Below the pieces are notes generated by a model, which ran no database searches, was not told the origin of the DNA, and worked only from the letters and a program-made list of their open reading frames with translations. Positions 23,439 to 34,510 of a stretch of 64,000 nucleotides of DNA are shown here, in pieces. The stretch comes from Elephas maximus indicus (taxonomy: Eukaryota > Chordata > Mammalia > Proboscidea > Elephantidae): positions 83,218,001-83,282,000 of the forward strand of contig NC_064820.1 of NCBI RefSeq assembly GCF_024166365.1, given 5' to 3'. The translations under genes were made by a program, and so were the position numbers. Every line of letters begins with the position of its first letter. The stretch's first letter is position 1.

Positions 23439-25992
23439 CAGACCAGGTATGCAGGGATGGTTCAACATTAGAAAAACAATGTAATCCATCATATAAATAA
23501 AATAAAAGACAAGAACCACGTGATCTTATCAATTGATGCAGAGAAGGCATTTGACAAAGTTTAACACCCATTCATGATAAAAACGCTCAGCAAAATAGGA
23601 ATAGAAGGAAAATTCCTCAACATAATAAAGGGCATTTATACAAAGCCCGCAGCCAACATAGTCCTAAACGGAGAGAATCTGAAAGTATTCCCTTTGAGAT
23701 CTGGAACCAGACAAGGATGCCCTTTATCACCACTCTTATTCAACATCATGCTGGAAGTCCTAGCTGGAGCAATTAGGCTAGGTAAAGAAATAAAGGGCAT
23801 CCGGATTGGTAAGGAAGAAGTAAAATTATCTCTATTTGCAGGTGACATGATCTTATACACAGAAAACTCTAAAGAATCCTCAAGAAAACTACTGAAACTA
23901 ACAAAGGAGTTCAGCAGAGTATCAGGATCCAAGCTAAACATATAAAAATCAGTTGGATTCCTCTACACCAACAAAAAGAATGTTGAAGAGGATATCACCA
24001 AAACAATACCATTTACTGTAGCCCCCAAGAAGATAAAATACTTAGGAATAAATCTTACCAGAGACGTAAAAGACCTATACAAAGAAAACTATAAGACACT
24101 ACTGCAAGAAACCGAAAGAGACCTACATAAGTGGAAAAACATACCTTGTTCATGGATAGAAAGACTTAACATTGTGAAAGTGTCTATTCTACCAAAAGCG
24201 ATCTATAGATACAATGTGGTTCCGATCCAGATTCCAAAGACATTTTTTTAATCAGATGGAGAAACAAATCACCAACTTCATATGGAAGGGAAAGAGGCCC
24301 CGGATAGGAAAAAGTTTTAGCTATGACATTTCTGATCAGCATCTGATCTCTGAAGTCCACATGAACTGTAAAAACTCGACTACAAAAAAAACAACGCAGT
24401 TAAAAAAATGGGCAAAGGATATGAACAGGCACTTCACTAAAGAAGACATTCAGGTAGCTAACAGATACATGGGGAAATGCTCACCATCATTAGCCGTTAG
24501 AGAAATGCAAATCAAAACTACAGTGAGACTCCAGCTCACTCCAACAAGGCTGGCATTAGTCCAAAAAACACAAAATAAAAGTTGGAGATGTTGTGGAGAG
24601 ACTGGAATACTTATATACTGCTGGTGGGAATGTAAAATGGTACAGCCACTTTGGAAATCGATTTGGTGCTTCCTTAAAAAGCTAGAAATGGAACTACCAT
24701 GTGATTCAGCAATCCCACTCCTCGTAATATATCTTAGAGAAATAAGAGCCTTTACACCAACAGATAGATGCACACGCATGTTCATTGCAGCACTGTTTAT
24801 AATAGCAAAAAGATAGAAGCAACCAAGGTGCCCGTCCGTGGATGAATGGCTAAATAAATTATGGTATATTCACACAATGGAGTACTACACATTGGTAAAG
24901 AACAATGATGAATCCATGAAACATTTCATAACATGGAGGAATCTGGAAGGCATTATGCTGAGTGAAACTAGTCAGTTGGAAAAGGACAAATATTGTATGA
25001 GACCACTGTTACAAGAACTCGAAAAATAGTTTAAACAGAGAAGAAAATATTTTTTGGTGGTTACGAGAGTGGGGAGGGAGGGAGAGGGGTATTCACTAAT
25101 TAGATTGTAGATAAGAACCATTTTAGGTGAAGGGAAAGACAACACAGAGAGGTCAGCAGAAGTGGACTAAAGCAAAAGCAAAGAAGTTTCCTGAGTAAAC
25201 TGAATTATTCGAAGGCCAGCATAACAGGGGCGAGGGTTTGGGGACCATGGTTTCAGAGAACATCTAAGTCAATTGGCATAATAAAATCTATTAAGAAAAC
25301 ATTCTGCATCCCACTTTGGAGAGTGGCGTCTGGGGTCTTAAATGCTAGCAAATGGCCATGTAAGATGCATCGATTGGCCTCAACCCACCTGGAGCAAAGG
25401 AGAATGAAGAACACCAAAGACACAAGGTAATTATGAGCCCAAGAGACAGAAAGAGCCATATAAACCAGTGACTACATCAGCTTGAGACCAGAAGAATTAG
25501 ATGGTGCCTGGCTGCAACTGATGACTGCCCTGACAGGGAACACAACAGAGAACTCCTGAGGGAACGGGAGAGCAGTGGGATGCAGACCTCAAATTCTCGT
25601 AAAAAGAACAGACTTAATGGTCTGAGACTAGAAGGACCCCAGAGGTCATGTTTCCCTGACCTTCTGTTAGCCCAAGACAGGAACCATTCCCAGAGCCAAC
25701 TCTTCAGATAGGGATTGGACTGGACTATGGGATAGAAAGTGATACTGGTGAGGGGTGAGCTTCTTGGATCAAGCAGTCACATGAGACTATGTAGGCATCC
25801 CCTGTCTGGTGGGGAGATGAGAGGGCAGAGAGGGTCAGAAGCTGGGAGAATGGACTCGAAAATAGAGTGGAAAGGAGTGTGCTGTCTCAGGGGGAGAGCA
25901 ACTAGGAGTATATAGCAAGGTGTATATAAGTTTTTGTATGAGAGACTGATTTGTCAACTTTCACTTGAAGCACAATAAAAATTAAAAAAACC
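23439..25992 (+). mobile_element. L1, sense, 5'-truncated and internally deleted, with TSD
   Basis: A target-site duplication ACATGAATCTCA flanks it at 23427-23438 and 25993-26004. The element starts within ORF2 upstream of the RT core ('caggtatgcagggatggttc') and runs through the 3' UTR to 'gcacaataaaaattaaaaaa'. Relative to the full-length L1 at 42.3-49.5 kb, an internal segment of roughly 550 bp is missing near 24311, where IWKGKRPRIGK joins SFSYDISDQ. The 3' UTR has a G-rich purine tract near 25070-25090. It lies in the transcribed orientation of SCAMP1, so its 3'-end polyadenylation signals are in sense within the intron. Confidence 0.93.
23460..25029 (+). pseudogene. L1 ORF2 remnant (reverse transcriptase to C-terminus)
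   Basis: Peptide blocks are [21 protein letters not shown], then [18 protein letters not shown] (the RT active-site FADD is changed to FAGD), then IWKGKRPRIGK. After the deletion come SYDISDQHLIS, the [12 protein letters not shown] zinc-knuckle-like motif, EMELP, MEYYTLVKN and the end RPLLQELEK at 25029. Stops occur at 23563-23565 and near 23943, and the frame shifts near 24190-24210. The endonuclease domain is absent because of 5' truncation. It cannot encode an active protein. Confidence 0.92.
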
Positions 25993-26004
25993 ACATGAAT
26001 CTCA

Positions 26005-26211
26005 AAATGGATACGTGTTCTCTTTCTGAGTTTGCTTCTGCAAATAGTTTTTAGTATCCTGTAGCTAGTTTTTTTTTTCTTTTTTTCTTTTCATATGCCT
26101 GATTATAGTCTAATCAGAGGATGTGCTATCTGGTTTTCACACCATGATTTATGTTCTTTGTGTCTCTTTGATATTTATTTCTGTTTAGTATTTTTTTTTT
26201 TGTGGACTTTT
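26005..26211. other. Intron 1, T-rich unassigned
   Basis: Short stretch with several T runs between two L1 elements. Nothing else seen. Confidence 0.5.
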
Positions 26212-26817
26212 TAAAAAACAGCTTTACTGAGAAATAATTCATGTACTAATACAATTGACTCATTTAAAGTGTATCATTCAGTGGTTTTTAGTATGTTCAC
26301 AGATATATGGAGCCATCACCTCAATTTTAGAACATTTCCATCACTTCTCAGAGAAACACTGTGCCCTCCTGTCCACCGCCATCCCCAGTAGCCCAAAGCA
26401 AGCATAAATCTACAGATTTCCTTATTCTAGATGTTTCATATGAATGGAATCATATAATATATGGTCGTTTGTGACTGACCTCGTTCCTAGTATAGTCAGG
26501 GTTTGTCCGTATTGTAGCATGTATCAGTACTTCATTTCTTTTTTGTGGTCAAGTAATATTCCATTGTATAGATAAACCACATTTTGTTTGTCCCTTTGTT
26601 TATTGATGGACATTTGGGTGGTTTCCACTTTTTGACTATTATGAATAATGTTGCTATAAACATTTGTGTACATGTTTTTATTTGAACACCTGTTCACTTG
26701 TCTTGGGTATATACTTAGGAGTGGAATTGCTGAGTCATATGGTAACTGTATGTTTAATCTTTTGAGGATCTGTCAGACTTTTCCAGAGCAGCTGCACCAT
26801 TTTACATTCCCGCTAGC
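26212..26817 (-). mobile_element. Old L1 3' fragment, antisense
   Basis: It has the typical antisense old-L1 3' end: 'cagctttactgagaaataat', 'ttccattgtatagataaacc', 'taggagtggaattgctgagt' and 'ccattttacattcccgctag'. It is interrupted by RTE at 26818 and continues at 27000-27110. Confidence 0.85.
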
Positions 26818-26999
26818 AGGAGGGACCAGACTTTGGAGAAGGAAGACCCTCAGTGAGATGGATTGACGCAGTGACTGCAGCAGTGGGCTCAAACACAGCA
26901 ATGATTGTTTGAGGATGGCACTGGACTGGGCAGTCTTTTGTTCTGTTGTACTTAGGGTCACTATGAGTCGAAGTGACGATGGTACCTGACAACAACAAA
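26818..26999 (+). mobile_element. RTE 3' tail fragment, sense, inserted in L1
   Basis: 'gtgagatggattgacgcagt', 'gctcaaacacagcaatgatt', 'gttctgttgtacttagggtc' and the end 'ctgacaacaacaaag' match the last part of the RTE copy at 56.87-57.02 kb. It is strongly 5'-truncated. The L1 resumes immediately after it, showing a nested insertion. Confidence 0.85.
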
Positions 27000-27110
27000 G
27001 CAGTACATAACAGTTCTGATTTCTTGTTTATGACTTTGCGATTCTAGCCTTCCTGGTTGGTGTGAAGTGGTATCTCTTGTTTTCGACTTGCATTCCTCAA
27101 TGGCTAAGGA
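27000..27110 (-). mobile_element. Old L1 fragment, antisense (continuation)
   Basis: Continues the 26212-26817 L1 after the RTE insertion, with 'gtgtgaagtggtatctcttg' and 'cattcctcaatggctaagg' in the expected order. Confidence 0.75.
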
Positions 27111-27286
27111 AGGAGCCCTGGTGGTGCAGTGGTTAAGCACTCAAATGCCAACCGAAAGGTTGGTGTTTTGTACCCACCAGCTGCTCCGAGGGAGAAAGAC
27201 ATGGCAGCCTGCTTCCATAGAGATTTACAGCCTTGGAAACCCTGTGGGGCAGTTCTGCTATGTCCTCTTGGGTTTGGTTTGGGTGG
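27111..27286 (+). mobile_element. AfroSINE, sense, long variant, nested in L1
   Basis: Head 'ggagccctggtggtgcagtg', middle segment 'tggcagcctgcttccataga', body 'ggggcagttctgctatgtcc'. The tail is shortened, going directly to 'gggtttggtttgggtgg'. It is flanked by near-identical 12-mers, AATGGCTAAGGA at 27099-27110 and AATGGCTAATGA at 27287-27298, interpreted as the target-site duplication. Confidence 0.88.
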
Positions 27287-27300
27287 AATGGCTAATGAGG

Positions 27301-27648
27301 GAACTTTGGTAGTTTATTGGTATAATTTTGCCTTCCCTGTGGGAGACCTGGATTCAGTTCCAGCCAGTGCACCTCATGCATAGCCACCACCAGTCTGTCA
27401 TTAGAGGCTTGCCTGTTGCTGTGATGCTGAACAAGCTTCAGAGGAGCTTCCAAACTAACATGGACTGAAAAGAAAGGCCTGGCAATCTACTTCCAAAAAT
27501 AAGCCAGTGAAAACGCTGTGGATCCCAGTGGTCTGATCAGGGGATGGTGCAGGAATGGGCAGAGCAAGGCTGTGCAGCTTTTTGTCCAGTTGTGCACAGG
27601 GTCGCCATGAGTAGGGGGCTGACTCCGAGGCAGCCAACCGCGATAGGT
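27301..27648 (+). mobile_element. Composite SINE: tRNA-Gly-like head plus RTE 5' and 3' segments
   Basis: Positions 27301-27373 resemble a tRNA-Gly (CCC type) along the full length: D-arm 'tggtagtttattggtataat', anticodon arm around 'ccttccctgtgggagacc', B box 'ggattcagttcc', and acceptor complement 'ccagtgcacc'. Next, 27386-27520 matches the RTE 5' region ('gcctgttgctgtgatgctga', 'ggcaatctacttccaaaaat', 'gccagtgaaaacg'). Finally 27535-27648 matches the RTE 3' end ('ggatggtgcaggaatgggca', 'ccagttgtgcacagggtcgc'). It is inserted right after the L1/AfroSINE duplication remnant. No other copy with this head was noticed in the window. Whether it belongs to a named family is unknown to me. Confidence 0.7.
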
Positions 27649-27654
27649 AAAGAA

Positions 27655-27738
27655 GGTGGACTCTGGAACCAGGCTTCTTTTCCACCTCTTGGCTAGATGA
27701 CCGTAGGCAAATTACTTAATTTCTCTGCCTTCAGTATT
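27655..27738 (+). repeat. MIR SINE fragment
   Basis: 'gtggactctggaaccaggct', 'gatgaccgtaggcaaattac' and 'ttaatttctctgccttcagt' are the sense MIR core in order. Confidence 0.7.
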
Positions 27739-29124
27739 TACTTGCTGGTTCTTTTACATTTCTTATAGTTCCACAATTTTTTCTTTTGAGTGAAGACAGA
27801 GGTAGGAAACTCTTAAAATAACAGGTAAATATCAGTGCAAGATTATCTGTGGTTGTAACGTGATTATTCTTTATTTCATCTCTGAATTGTCTGTATTTTC
27901 TAAAGCAGACTAGTTTCTATTAACTTTTAGACTTTCTGGTATTAACAGAAATAGTAGCAAGAAACGAAACATGCAAATTACTGGTTGTGTTACAAAATTT
28001 AGGGATTTTAGAAGCTATTATATATCAGAACTTGAACTGAGGGTAATAGTAAGGGGAGCTCGTTTGACTTCTATGACAGGTCACCTTGTGATAAAAGTTT
28101 CATTTCAGTGTTGGAGAGGTGTACACTTGATGTTTAATGTTGGTGATTTTTGAAATGGATGTCTAATGTTCTTTTTACTGTATTTATGTCCAATAGTTAT
28201 AAAATTTGTGATTACTCTTTCAAGTCATGGGAGGCTAGCCAGAGATGAATCCCTGGTCTCACAGCTGGAACTCTGAGCATTTTTTCTCCATGGATACATT
28301 GTTGTAGAGAATGCTTGGATTTGGTGGTACTATTCTTCTAAGGAGTAGCCTACTTAACCACCACTTAGAATTCAGTTCATAAGAAAATGTCCTGTGCATT
28401 ATACATTTACTCTCAGAAAAAATGCACTTAAAAGTTGCCTGCCTAAAATATGACCAAAATCTTAAAACATTTAAAAATTCGTTCACAGGTTTTTGGTTGC
28501 CACGTTTAGTGATAATTGTCCTGGTATTTCAGTATTAATAAAGGACAGTGACAGGAACCTCACTGATCTTGGCAGAGAACCACCACATACGATAAAACAA
28601 ACTTCTTCGAAAATCTCTTGACAGTGTACTGAAAGGAAGGGAAAATTGTGTGGGTGAGTCCCAGATGTTCTACCCCTAGAGTATCAGTTCAGTGCCTCAG
28701 TTTTTGAGGTCAAAGGTGATTTAACTTGTGGGTCAGTTGAATAGATAGATGCATGATCAAATATTTTCTTGTTGTGTGTGAACAATCTTTTTTTCTACTT
28801 TTTATGGCTGTAGACTTTGGTGCATTAATATGAAGGTACCTAGCTCCATTAGCCACTCAGATTTTCAAATTTCAGGGGAAATTTTGATGATTTAGTATGA
28901 TAAAAGGCTAAAATGAAGTCTCTAATTTGTAAATATTCAAACTCTATTGTCAGTGTAGTTCTTGCTTACTATTCCGCTAACATCATCCCTTCTTATTTCT
29001 CTCCTAAAGAGCATTTCTGTTTATTTAATGAAGGCATTGAGTGATTTGGTGTTCTAGTTTTTGAAGGCATGGATTTATATAGCTGGTTGGCAACATTTCT
29101 TTCAAGGAATATTACATCTGGTTA
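27739..29124. other. Intron 1, nothing recognised
   Basis: Ordinary AT-rich intron sequence. No repeat, RNA or exon-like signal I can defend. Confidence 0.45.
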
Positions 29125-30290
29125 TTTTTTTTAAACAGCTTTATTGATATATAAACTCATGTACTGTACAATTCATCAACTTAAAGGGTGTAATTCAACA
29201 GTTTTTAGTACATTCACAGTTGTAAAATCATAGCTACAGTCAAGTTTAGAAGATTTTTTCATTCTAAAAAGAAATCCCATACTATTTTGCTTTCACTTCC
29301 TTTTCCTTCCGTCTCTCCAGCCCTAGACAGCCATTAATCAATACTGTATGGACATTTTATATAAGTGGAATCATGTAATATGTAATTTTTTATGACCGGC
29401 TTCTTTTGGTTAGTATAAAGTATTCAAGAATCATTTATACTGTAGCAGGTAACAGTACTTTGTTTTTATGGTGGAATAATATTCTGTTGTGTGGATATAC
29501 CAAATTTTATTTATCCATTCATCAGTTGCTGCACATTTGGGCTGTTTCTACTGTCTAACTATTGTGAATAATGCTGCTGTAAATATTTGCGTATACTTTT
29601 TTTGTGACTGTATATACCATCATTTCTCTTGGTTATGTAACTAGGAGTGGAATTGCTGGGTCATATGGTTACTGCCAGACTGTTTTCCAAAGCAGCTGTA
29701 CCATTTTATATTCTCACTAGCAGTACCTGAGGCTTCCCACCACCACTTGTCTGCCTTTTTGATTCTAGCCATCCTAGTGGGTGTAAAGTGTTATCTCATT
29801 GATAAATATTTTGATATACATTTCCATGATGATTAATGATGTTGAGTATCTTTTTATGTGCTTGTTGGCCATTTGCATGTTTTCTTTGGAAAAATGTCTA
29901 TTCAGATCCTTTGCCCATTTTTAAATTGTGTCATTTGTCCTTTTATTATTGAATTGTAAGAGTCCTTTATATATTCTAGATCCACGTCACTGATCAGATA
30001 AATGATTCGCAAAAGTTTTATCAAATTCTTTGGGTTGTCTTTTCACTTTCTCGATGATTTTGTTTGCAACATGGAAGTTTTTAATTTTGATGAAATCCAA
30101 TTTATCAGTTTTTTCTTTGGTTGCTTTTGGTGGCATATCTAGGAAGCCATTGCCTAATCCAAAATCATGAAGATTTATACCTACATTTAGTCTAAGGGTT
30201 TTATAGTTTTAGAACTTACATTTAGGGCCTTGATTCATTTTGAGTTAAATTTTGTATGTGGTGTGAGGTGCTGGCTGTGGATGTAAGGTT
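29125..30290 (-). mobile_element. Old L1 3' part, antisense
   Basis: 'cagctttattgatatataaa', 'gtggaatcatgtaatatgta', 'taggagtggaattgctgggt', 'cagatcctttgcccattttt' and 'ttttgagttaaattttgtat' follow the antisense old-L1 order from 3' UTR into ORF2. There are many indels and no usable frame. It is homologous to 26212-27110. Confidence 0.88.
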
Positions 30291-30674
30291 ACCTTAATTT
30301 TTAAATCTTTTTTAAGGACTTATTATAAATGTATTTTTAAGGACTTATAAATGTAAGAAATTTTGATCCTATTTTTTTTTTTATTCTTTGGCCCACTACT
30401 TGCTTTAAGAAGTCATTCGTTAGGCTTCTTAACACTGTTCTGTCATTAGACATATTGTCTTCTTTGGTTTTCAAGTAGTTCATGCAGCTCAAAAATGGTG
30501 CTACATAATAGAATGTGAAATTTGGATTAGCAGAACCCCTTTATTTCAGTGGTATTTCACAGCATTTGCTGGTGGACTGTCTCATTCTTTTCCCAGTGGA
30601 CCATCTAGTTTCTGTTGTTCTAACCAGATGATTGCTGTATTTTAACACAAATAACTTGCACCTTCTGTGTTTAC

Positions 30675-30852
30675 CCAGCAAAACCAAACCCATTGCCATT
30701 GAGTTGATTCTGACTCATAGTGATCCTGTAGGACAGAGTAGAACTGCCCTATAGGGTTTCCAAGAAGCAGCTGTTGGATTTGAACTGCTGACCTTTTGGT
30801 TGGTTAGCACCAGAGCTCTTAACCACTTAACCACTGTGCCACCAGGGCTTCT
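30675..30852 (-). mobile_element. AfroSINE, antisense
   Basis: 'cagcaaaaccaaacccattg', 'gttgattctgactcatagtg' and 'aggacagagtagaactgccc' run to 'ccactgtgccaccagggctt'. An 8-bp 'ttggttgg' duplication has widened the head region. Confidence 0.95.
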
Positions 30853-30863
30853 CTGTGTTTATT

Positions 30864-30903
30864 AAAAAAAAAAAAAAAAAAAAAAATTTTTTTTTTTTTT
30901 TTT
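30864..30903. repeat. A23-T17 homopolymer pair
   Basis: A run of 23 A is followed directly by 17 T, just downstream of an AfroSINE. It is a perfect inverted repeat with no spacer. It may be genuine or an assembly effect. Confidence 0.9.
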
Positions 30904-33154
30904 ATAGCAACTGTAAAAATTGGCAGAGTGGTACTTATGAAAATACCTGTGGCAGGGGGAAAGTGCGTGGTTGGCAAACAGATGTAGAAGGCATGGTTAT
31001 TTGTGTAAAAACAGGACTGTAACTTTAAGTGAATCTAATAGCATAATTTGAAAAACAGGCATAGTATTTTGTCAGTCTTTATCATACTTGGAGCATTTGC
31101 CAGTTTAATATGTTCTTTAAAGTTATTTAAAATTTGGTGTAATTGTTGTGATTGCTTTAGAGATTAAAGAGTTAGGTTGCTACCAAGAGTAGGTTGTTGA
31201 TTTGGCAAACATATACGGAGCTCCTAAAGTGAGTCAGACATTGTGGTAGTCACTAGGGATACCCAGGTGAAGAAGAGAAATAAGTCCCTGACGTCAAAGA
31301 ATACACACATTATTTGGGAGACATAATGTGTGATGAATGCTTTGATGCTAAAGAAACAGGAGTAGCGCATTTTTAGGATTGCAGTGTAAAATTTCCCGAG
31401 GTCATGCCTGAGTTCAGCCTTGAAGGACAAAAAAGTAGTCAGTATTGTGCCCTGGGTTTCCTGAACTGCAGAATCTGAGGCAGAAGACATATGTGTTATT
31501 GTAACTCACCCCTCATTGTATAGATGGGGAAATTCAGACTTAGAGGTTGATTTTTCTCTAAGTTTACTCAGGAGTGACAGCACTTGGACTACAACTAGTT
31601 TACGGAGTGGCTTTCATAAGAATAACATAGGATGATTTCTCACGGCAGCTGCTGAAATTGCTGCTGATAATACAAAATGGAAGAAAGAAAGCAACAGATC
31701 TGGGTTTCCTTTTGACTATAGGCTAACAAACTAGACTTGCTTATTTTCTACATTATGTAAGTTTCTTACACATAGATCACTAATTATCTGGAGGAAGTCC
31801 TCACCAAATTATGGTTTGTTTCCAAAGGCTTCTTCATCTAGAATCCAGACTGTACTGGATGATTTTTTAGGGGGCATATAATGCTAGTATTAACATGATC
31901 AAATAGTGCAACCTAGGTGGTTTGTTTACTTTCAGGTAGGACTGCCTTTCATTATGCATACTTATGAGGAATTAAACTAATGTAGAATTAAACAAATGAA
32001 TACCTTAATTAAGAGCTGATTTGAGTACATAAAAATTAGTTTGTGAGTCTCTTTTAGGTTTGAGTAAGATTGTCATGACTCTTGCCATGAATAGGAATTT
32101 TTCAAAATCACGATTTATTGGATATTTCCTAGTGATTATTAAGCACTTCTCTCAGTGATTTGTAAGAGTTTTGCTAAATCTATGTTGCTTTAGTTTTGTG
32201 GATATTTTAAATGGCTTCTCCTAATCTCCCTCCCCCTTTTTTAATGATGGGGTGTTTACCTATTATAGTACTTACTGTTCCTGATAAGTGAAATTGTATT
32301 TATTAAATTCAAATGATTACAGTAGCTCTGAGAAGTGTAGAGTAGGAAAATAATTTAACTCTCTGAGGCTAGGGCCTTTCATGGCCCCTAGTTTGGGGCT
32401 TTTGTTGTTTAGTCAAGTTGCCTAGTCGTGTATAATATTGATCGGAGTAAGCCGAGCTGTTGCAGAGTATTTGAATTAAGCTTTGTGGACTAATACAGTA
32501 TCAGAGGATGGAGAGAGACCAGTAAGGAGGATATTGCAGTTTGCACGTGAGAAATGATGGCGGCTTGAACTGGAGGAAATGAAGAGAAGTGGACAGAAAG
32601 GAGGAGGAGAGGGGCGCTGTTAGTAGCTTGGGTAGTTTATTTTTGTTTTTCTTTGCTTGTATGCATTTTGAAGATGATTGAAACTTGGAAATAAATATGT
32701 AGGATCTGGTTAAAGAAAGCAGTTGAATTTATGAGAGAACAGGATAATTGAGTAATCTAGAGAAAAGATGGGAAGTGATACAGCTTAGACATGAAGAGTC
32801 TTTTCAGATAAAGAAAAAGAATAGGTTTTGTCAAATTGACTTAAACTTTTGAACTGCAGGGAATATCTAAATAAGAAAGATAAAGAATAAATTAAATACT
32901 AGAGTTTTATCATCCCCTACCCTTATTTTTTAAATTAGAAGGGGAAGAGAAGAGAAAGTGAAAACTAGAGTTAAATTATGCAGTGATAAATGGCAGTTGC
33001 AGATCAGTGCATATGTTGGGGATAAGTCTGTATAGTAGGCATCAGTATGTGTTCATATTTAACATCTTTCTCTCACAGCAGATTTTACCTAAATACTTAC
33101 TTTTTTTTTTTTATGGCAGTAAACAGTTTTTACATAATTTACTTATTATTTTTC
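30904..33154. other. Intron 1, mostly unassigned
   Basis: No exon seen. About 31500-31600 resembles an antisense MIR ('gatggggaaattcagactta'). About 32510-32600 resembles the L2-like block seen near 9600 ('gatattgcagtttgcacgtg', 'gatggcggcttgaactgga'). The rest is unassigned. Confidence 0.4.
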
Positions 33155-33273
33155 AAATTATATTTTTTATTGTTGTAGAAATATAAACAGCATTTGCCAA
33201 TTCAACGTTTTTCACATATACAATGCAGTGAGATCAGTTACACTAATCGTGTTATGCTTCCATCACCAGCGTT
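33155..33273 (-). mobile_element. L1 3' UTR fragment, antisense
   Basis: 'ttttttattgttgtagaaat' followed by 'catttgccaattcaacgttt' and 'caatgcagtgagatcagtta' is the same L1-type 3' end seen at 50163. It is cut by an AfroSINE. Confidence 0.6.
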
Positions 33274-33467
33274 CTTGTTCTGTGCCGTCAGGTTGATTCC
33301 GACTCATAGTGACCCTGCAGGACAGCAGAGCTGCCCCATAGGGTTTGGAAGGCTGTAATCTACAGAAGCAGACTGCTACATCTTTCTTCCATGAAGCGGT
33401 TGGTGGGTTTAAACCTAGGACCTTTCAGTGAGCAGCGAAGTGCTTAACCATTGCGCCTCGGAGGCTT
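33274..33467 (-). mobile_element. AfroSINE, antisense, long variant
   Basis: 'ggttgattccgactcatagt', 'ctacagaagcagactgctac' (the extra middle segment) and the head end 'aaccattgcgcctcggaggc'. Confidence 0.9.
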
Positions 33468-33771
33468 TTTGTCTTCGCCAATATCATTTGCCAAGTTTTT
33501 ACATAGAGTTTTAATGTAATACAAAATGGCAAAAAATATTGGTTCCACTTGTTCTGGTTCTAAGGTGTAGAGATGTTCTCATGTTACCTTAGGTGATGCA
33601 TGTTTATTGCAAGGATTCTCGGAGGAGGGAAGGAAGCTCAGCTTGGTCTCTGTAGTTGTAAAGAAAGTCTCAGGGAACTAACGAGGGGTTTCCTCAATCC
33701 ACCTCTGACCCCTTTCACACACACACAGCCTGAGGGTGATATGTGGAAGCATTTTCAAACGAAATCAATAC

Positions 33772-33948
33772 CAAAACCAAAAAACCATACCCGTTACCGT
33801 CCAGTCGATTTAAGCTCATAGTGACCCTATAGGATAGGACAGAGTAGAACTGCCCCATAGAGTTTCCAAGGAGCACATGGGGGATTCGAACTGCGGACCT
33901 TTTGGTTAGTAGCCATAGCATTTAACTACTATGCTACCAGGGTTTCCT
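33772..33948 (-). mobile_element. AfroSINE, antisense, with TSD
   Basis: From 'caaaaccaaaaaaccatacc' through 'agagtagaactgccccatag' to 'atgctaccagggtttcc'. An 11-bp near-perfect duplication is present: GAAATCAATAC (33761-33771) and GAAATCTATAC (33949-33959). A small duplication 'ataggataggacag' lies in the body. Confidence 0.93.
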
Positions 33949-34204
33949 GAAATCTATACAGTATTTATAAAACAGACGAGAGTTGAGCTGCACCAAATCC
34001 GATGAAGATGGTGGGGTAGGGGAGGCTCTTCTCCCTCGTTTGCTCTTCTTTTCCTTCCTCTACCCCTCTCACATTTGCTCCTCATTTTTTTCTTCACCCT
34101 GATGCCCTTCTGAGTACTGCAGGATGTTGTGAAAACTACCAGGCAATTCCACACCAATTAGAATAGCATTGACAAGTTACTTTACTACAAGTTAATACTG
34201 TTCC

Positions 34205-34405
34205 AGGAACTTCTGAATGGTGCAAATGGTTAAGCATTAGTGGTTGAAAGTTTGAACCCACCTAGAGGTGCCTCAGAAGACAGGCTTGGAGATTTGCATC
34301 TAGAAGGTCAAAGCCTTGAAAGCCCTATGGAGCAGTTCTACTCTAGCACCCATGGAGTCACCTTGAGTTGACATGAATTGACTCAAGGGCAACTAACAAC
34401 AATAT
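34205..34405 (+). mobile_element. AfroSINE, sense, variant body
   Basis: 'ggaacttctgaatggtgcaa', 'cctcagaagacaggcttgga' and 'gaaagccctatggagcagtt', with tail 'gaattgactcaagggcaact'. Same body type as 18655-18866. Confidence 0.85.
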
Positions 34406-34421
34406 CAATAATGTCCCAAGA

Positions 34422-34510
34422 GTCCCTGGAAGGTGCAAAGGAGTGCTGGGTTGCTAACTGAAAGGTTGGAGGTTAGAGTCCACCCAGAGATGCCTTGGAA
34501 GAAAGACTTG
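34422..34510 (+). mobile_element. AfroSINE 5' part, sense, truncated, variant body
   Basis: 'agagtccctggaaggtgcaa', 'gctaactgaaaggttggagg' and 'ccacccagagatgccttgga', then the match stops at about 34510. The rest of 34511-34964 is unassigned. Confidence 0.8.
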
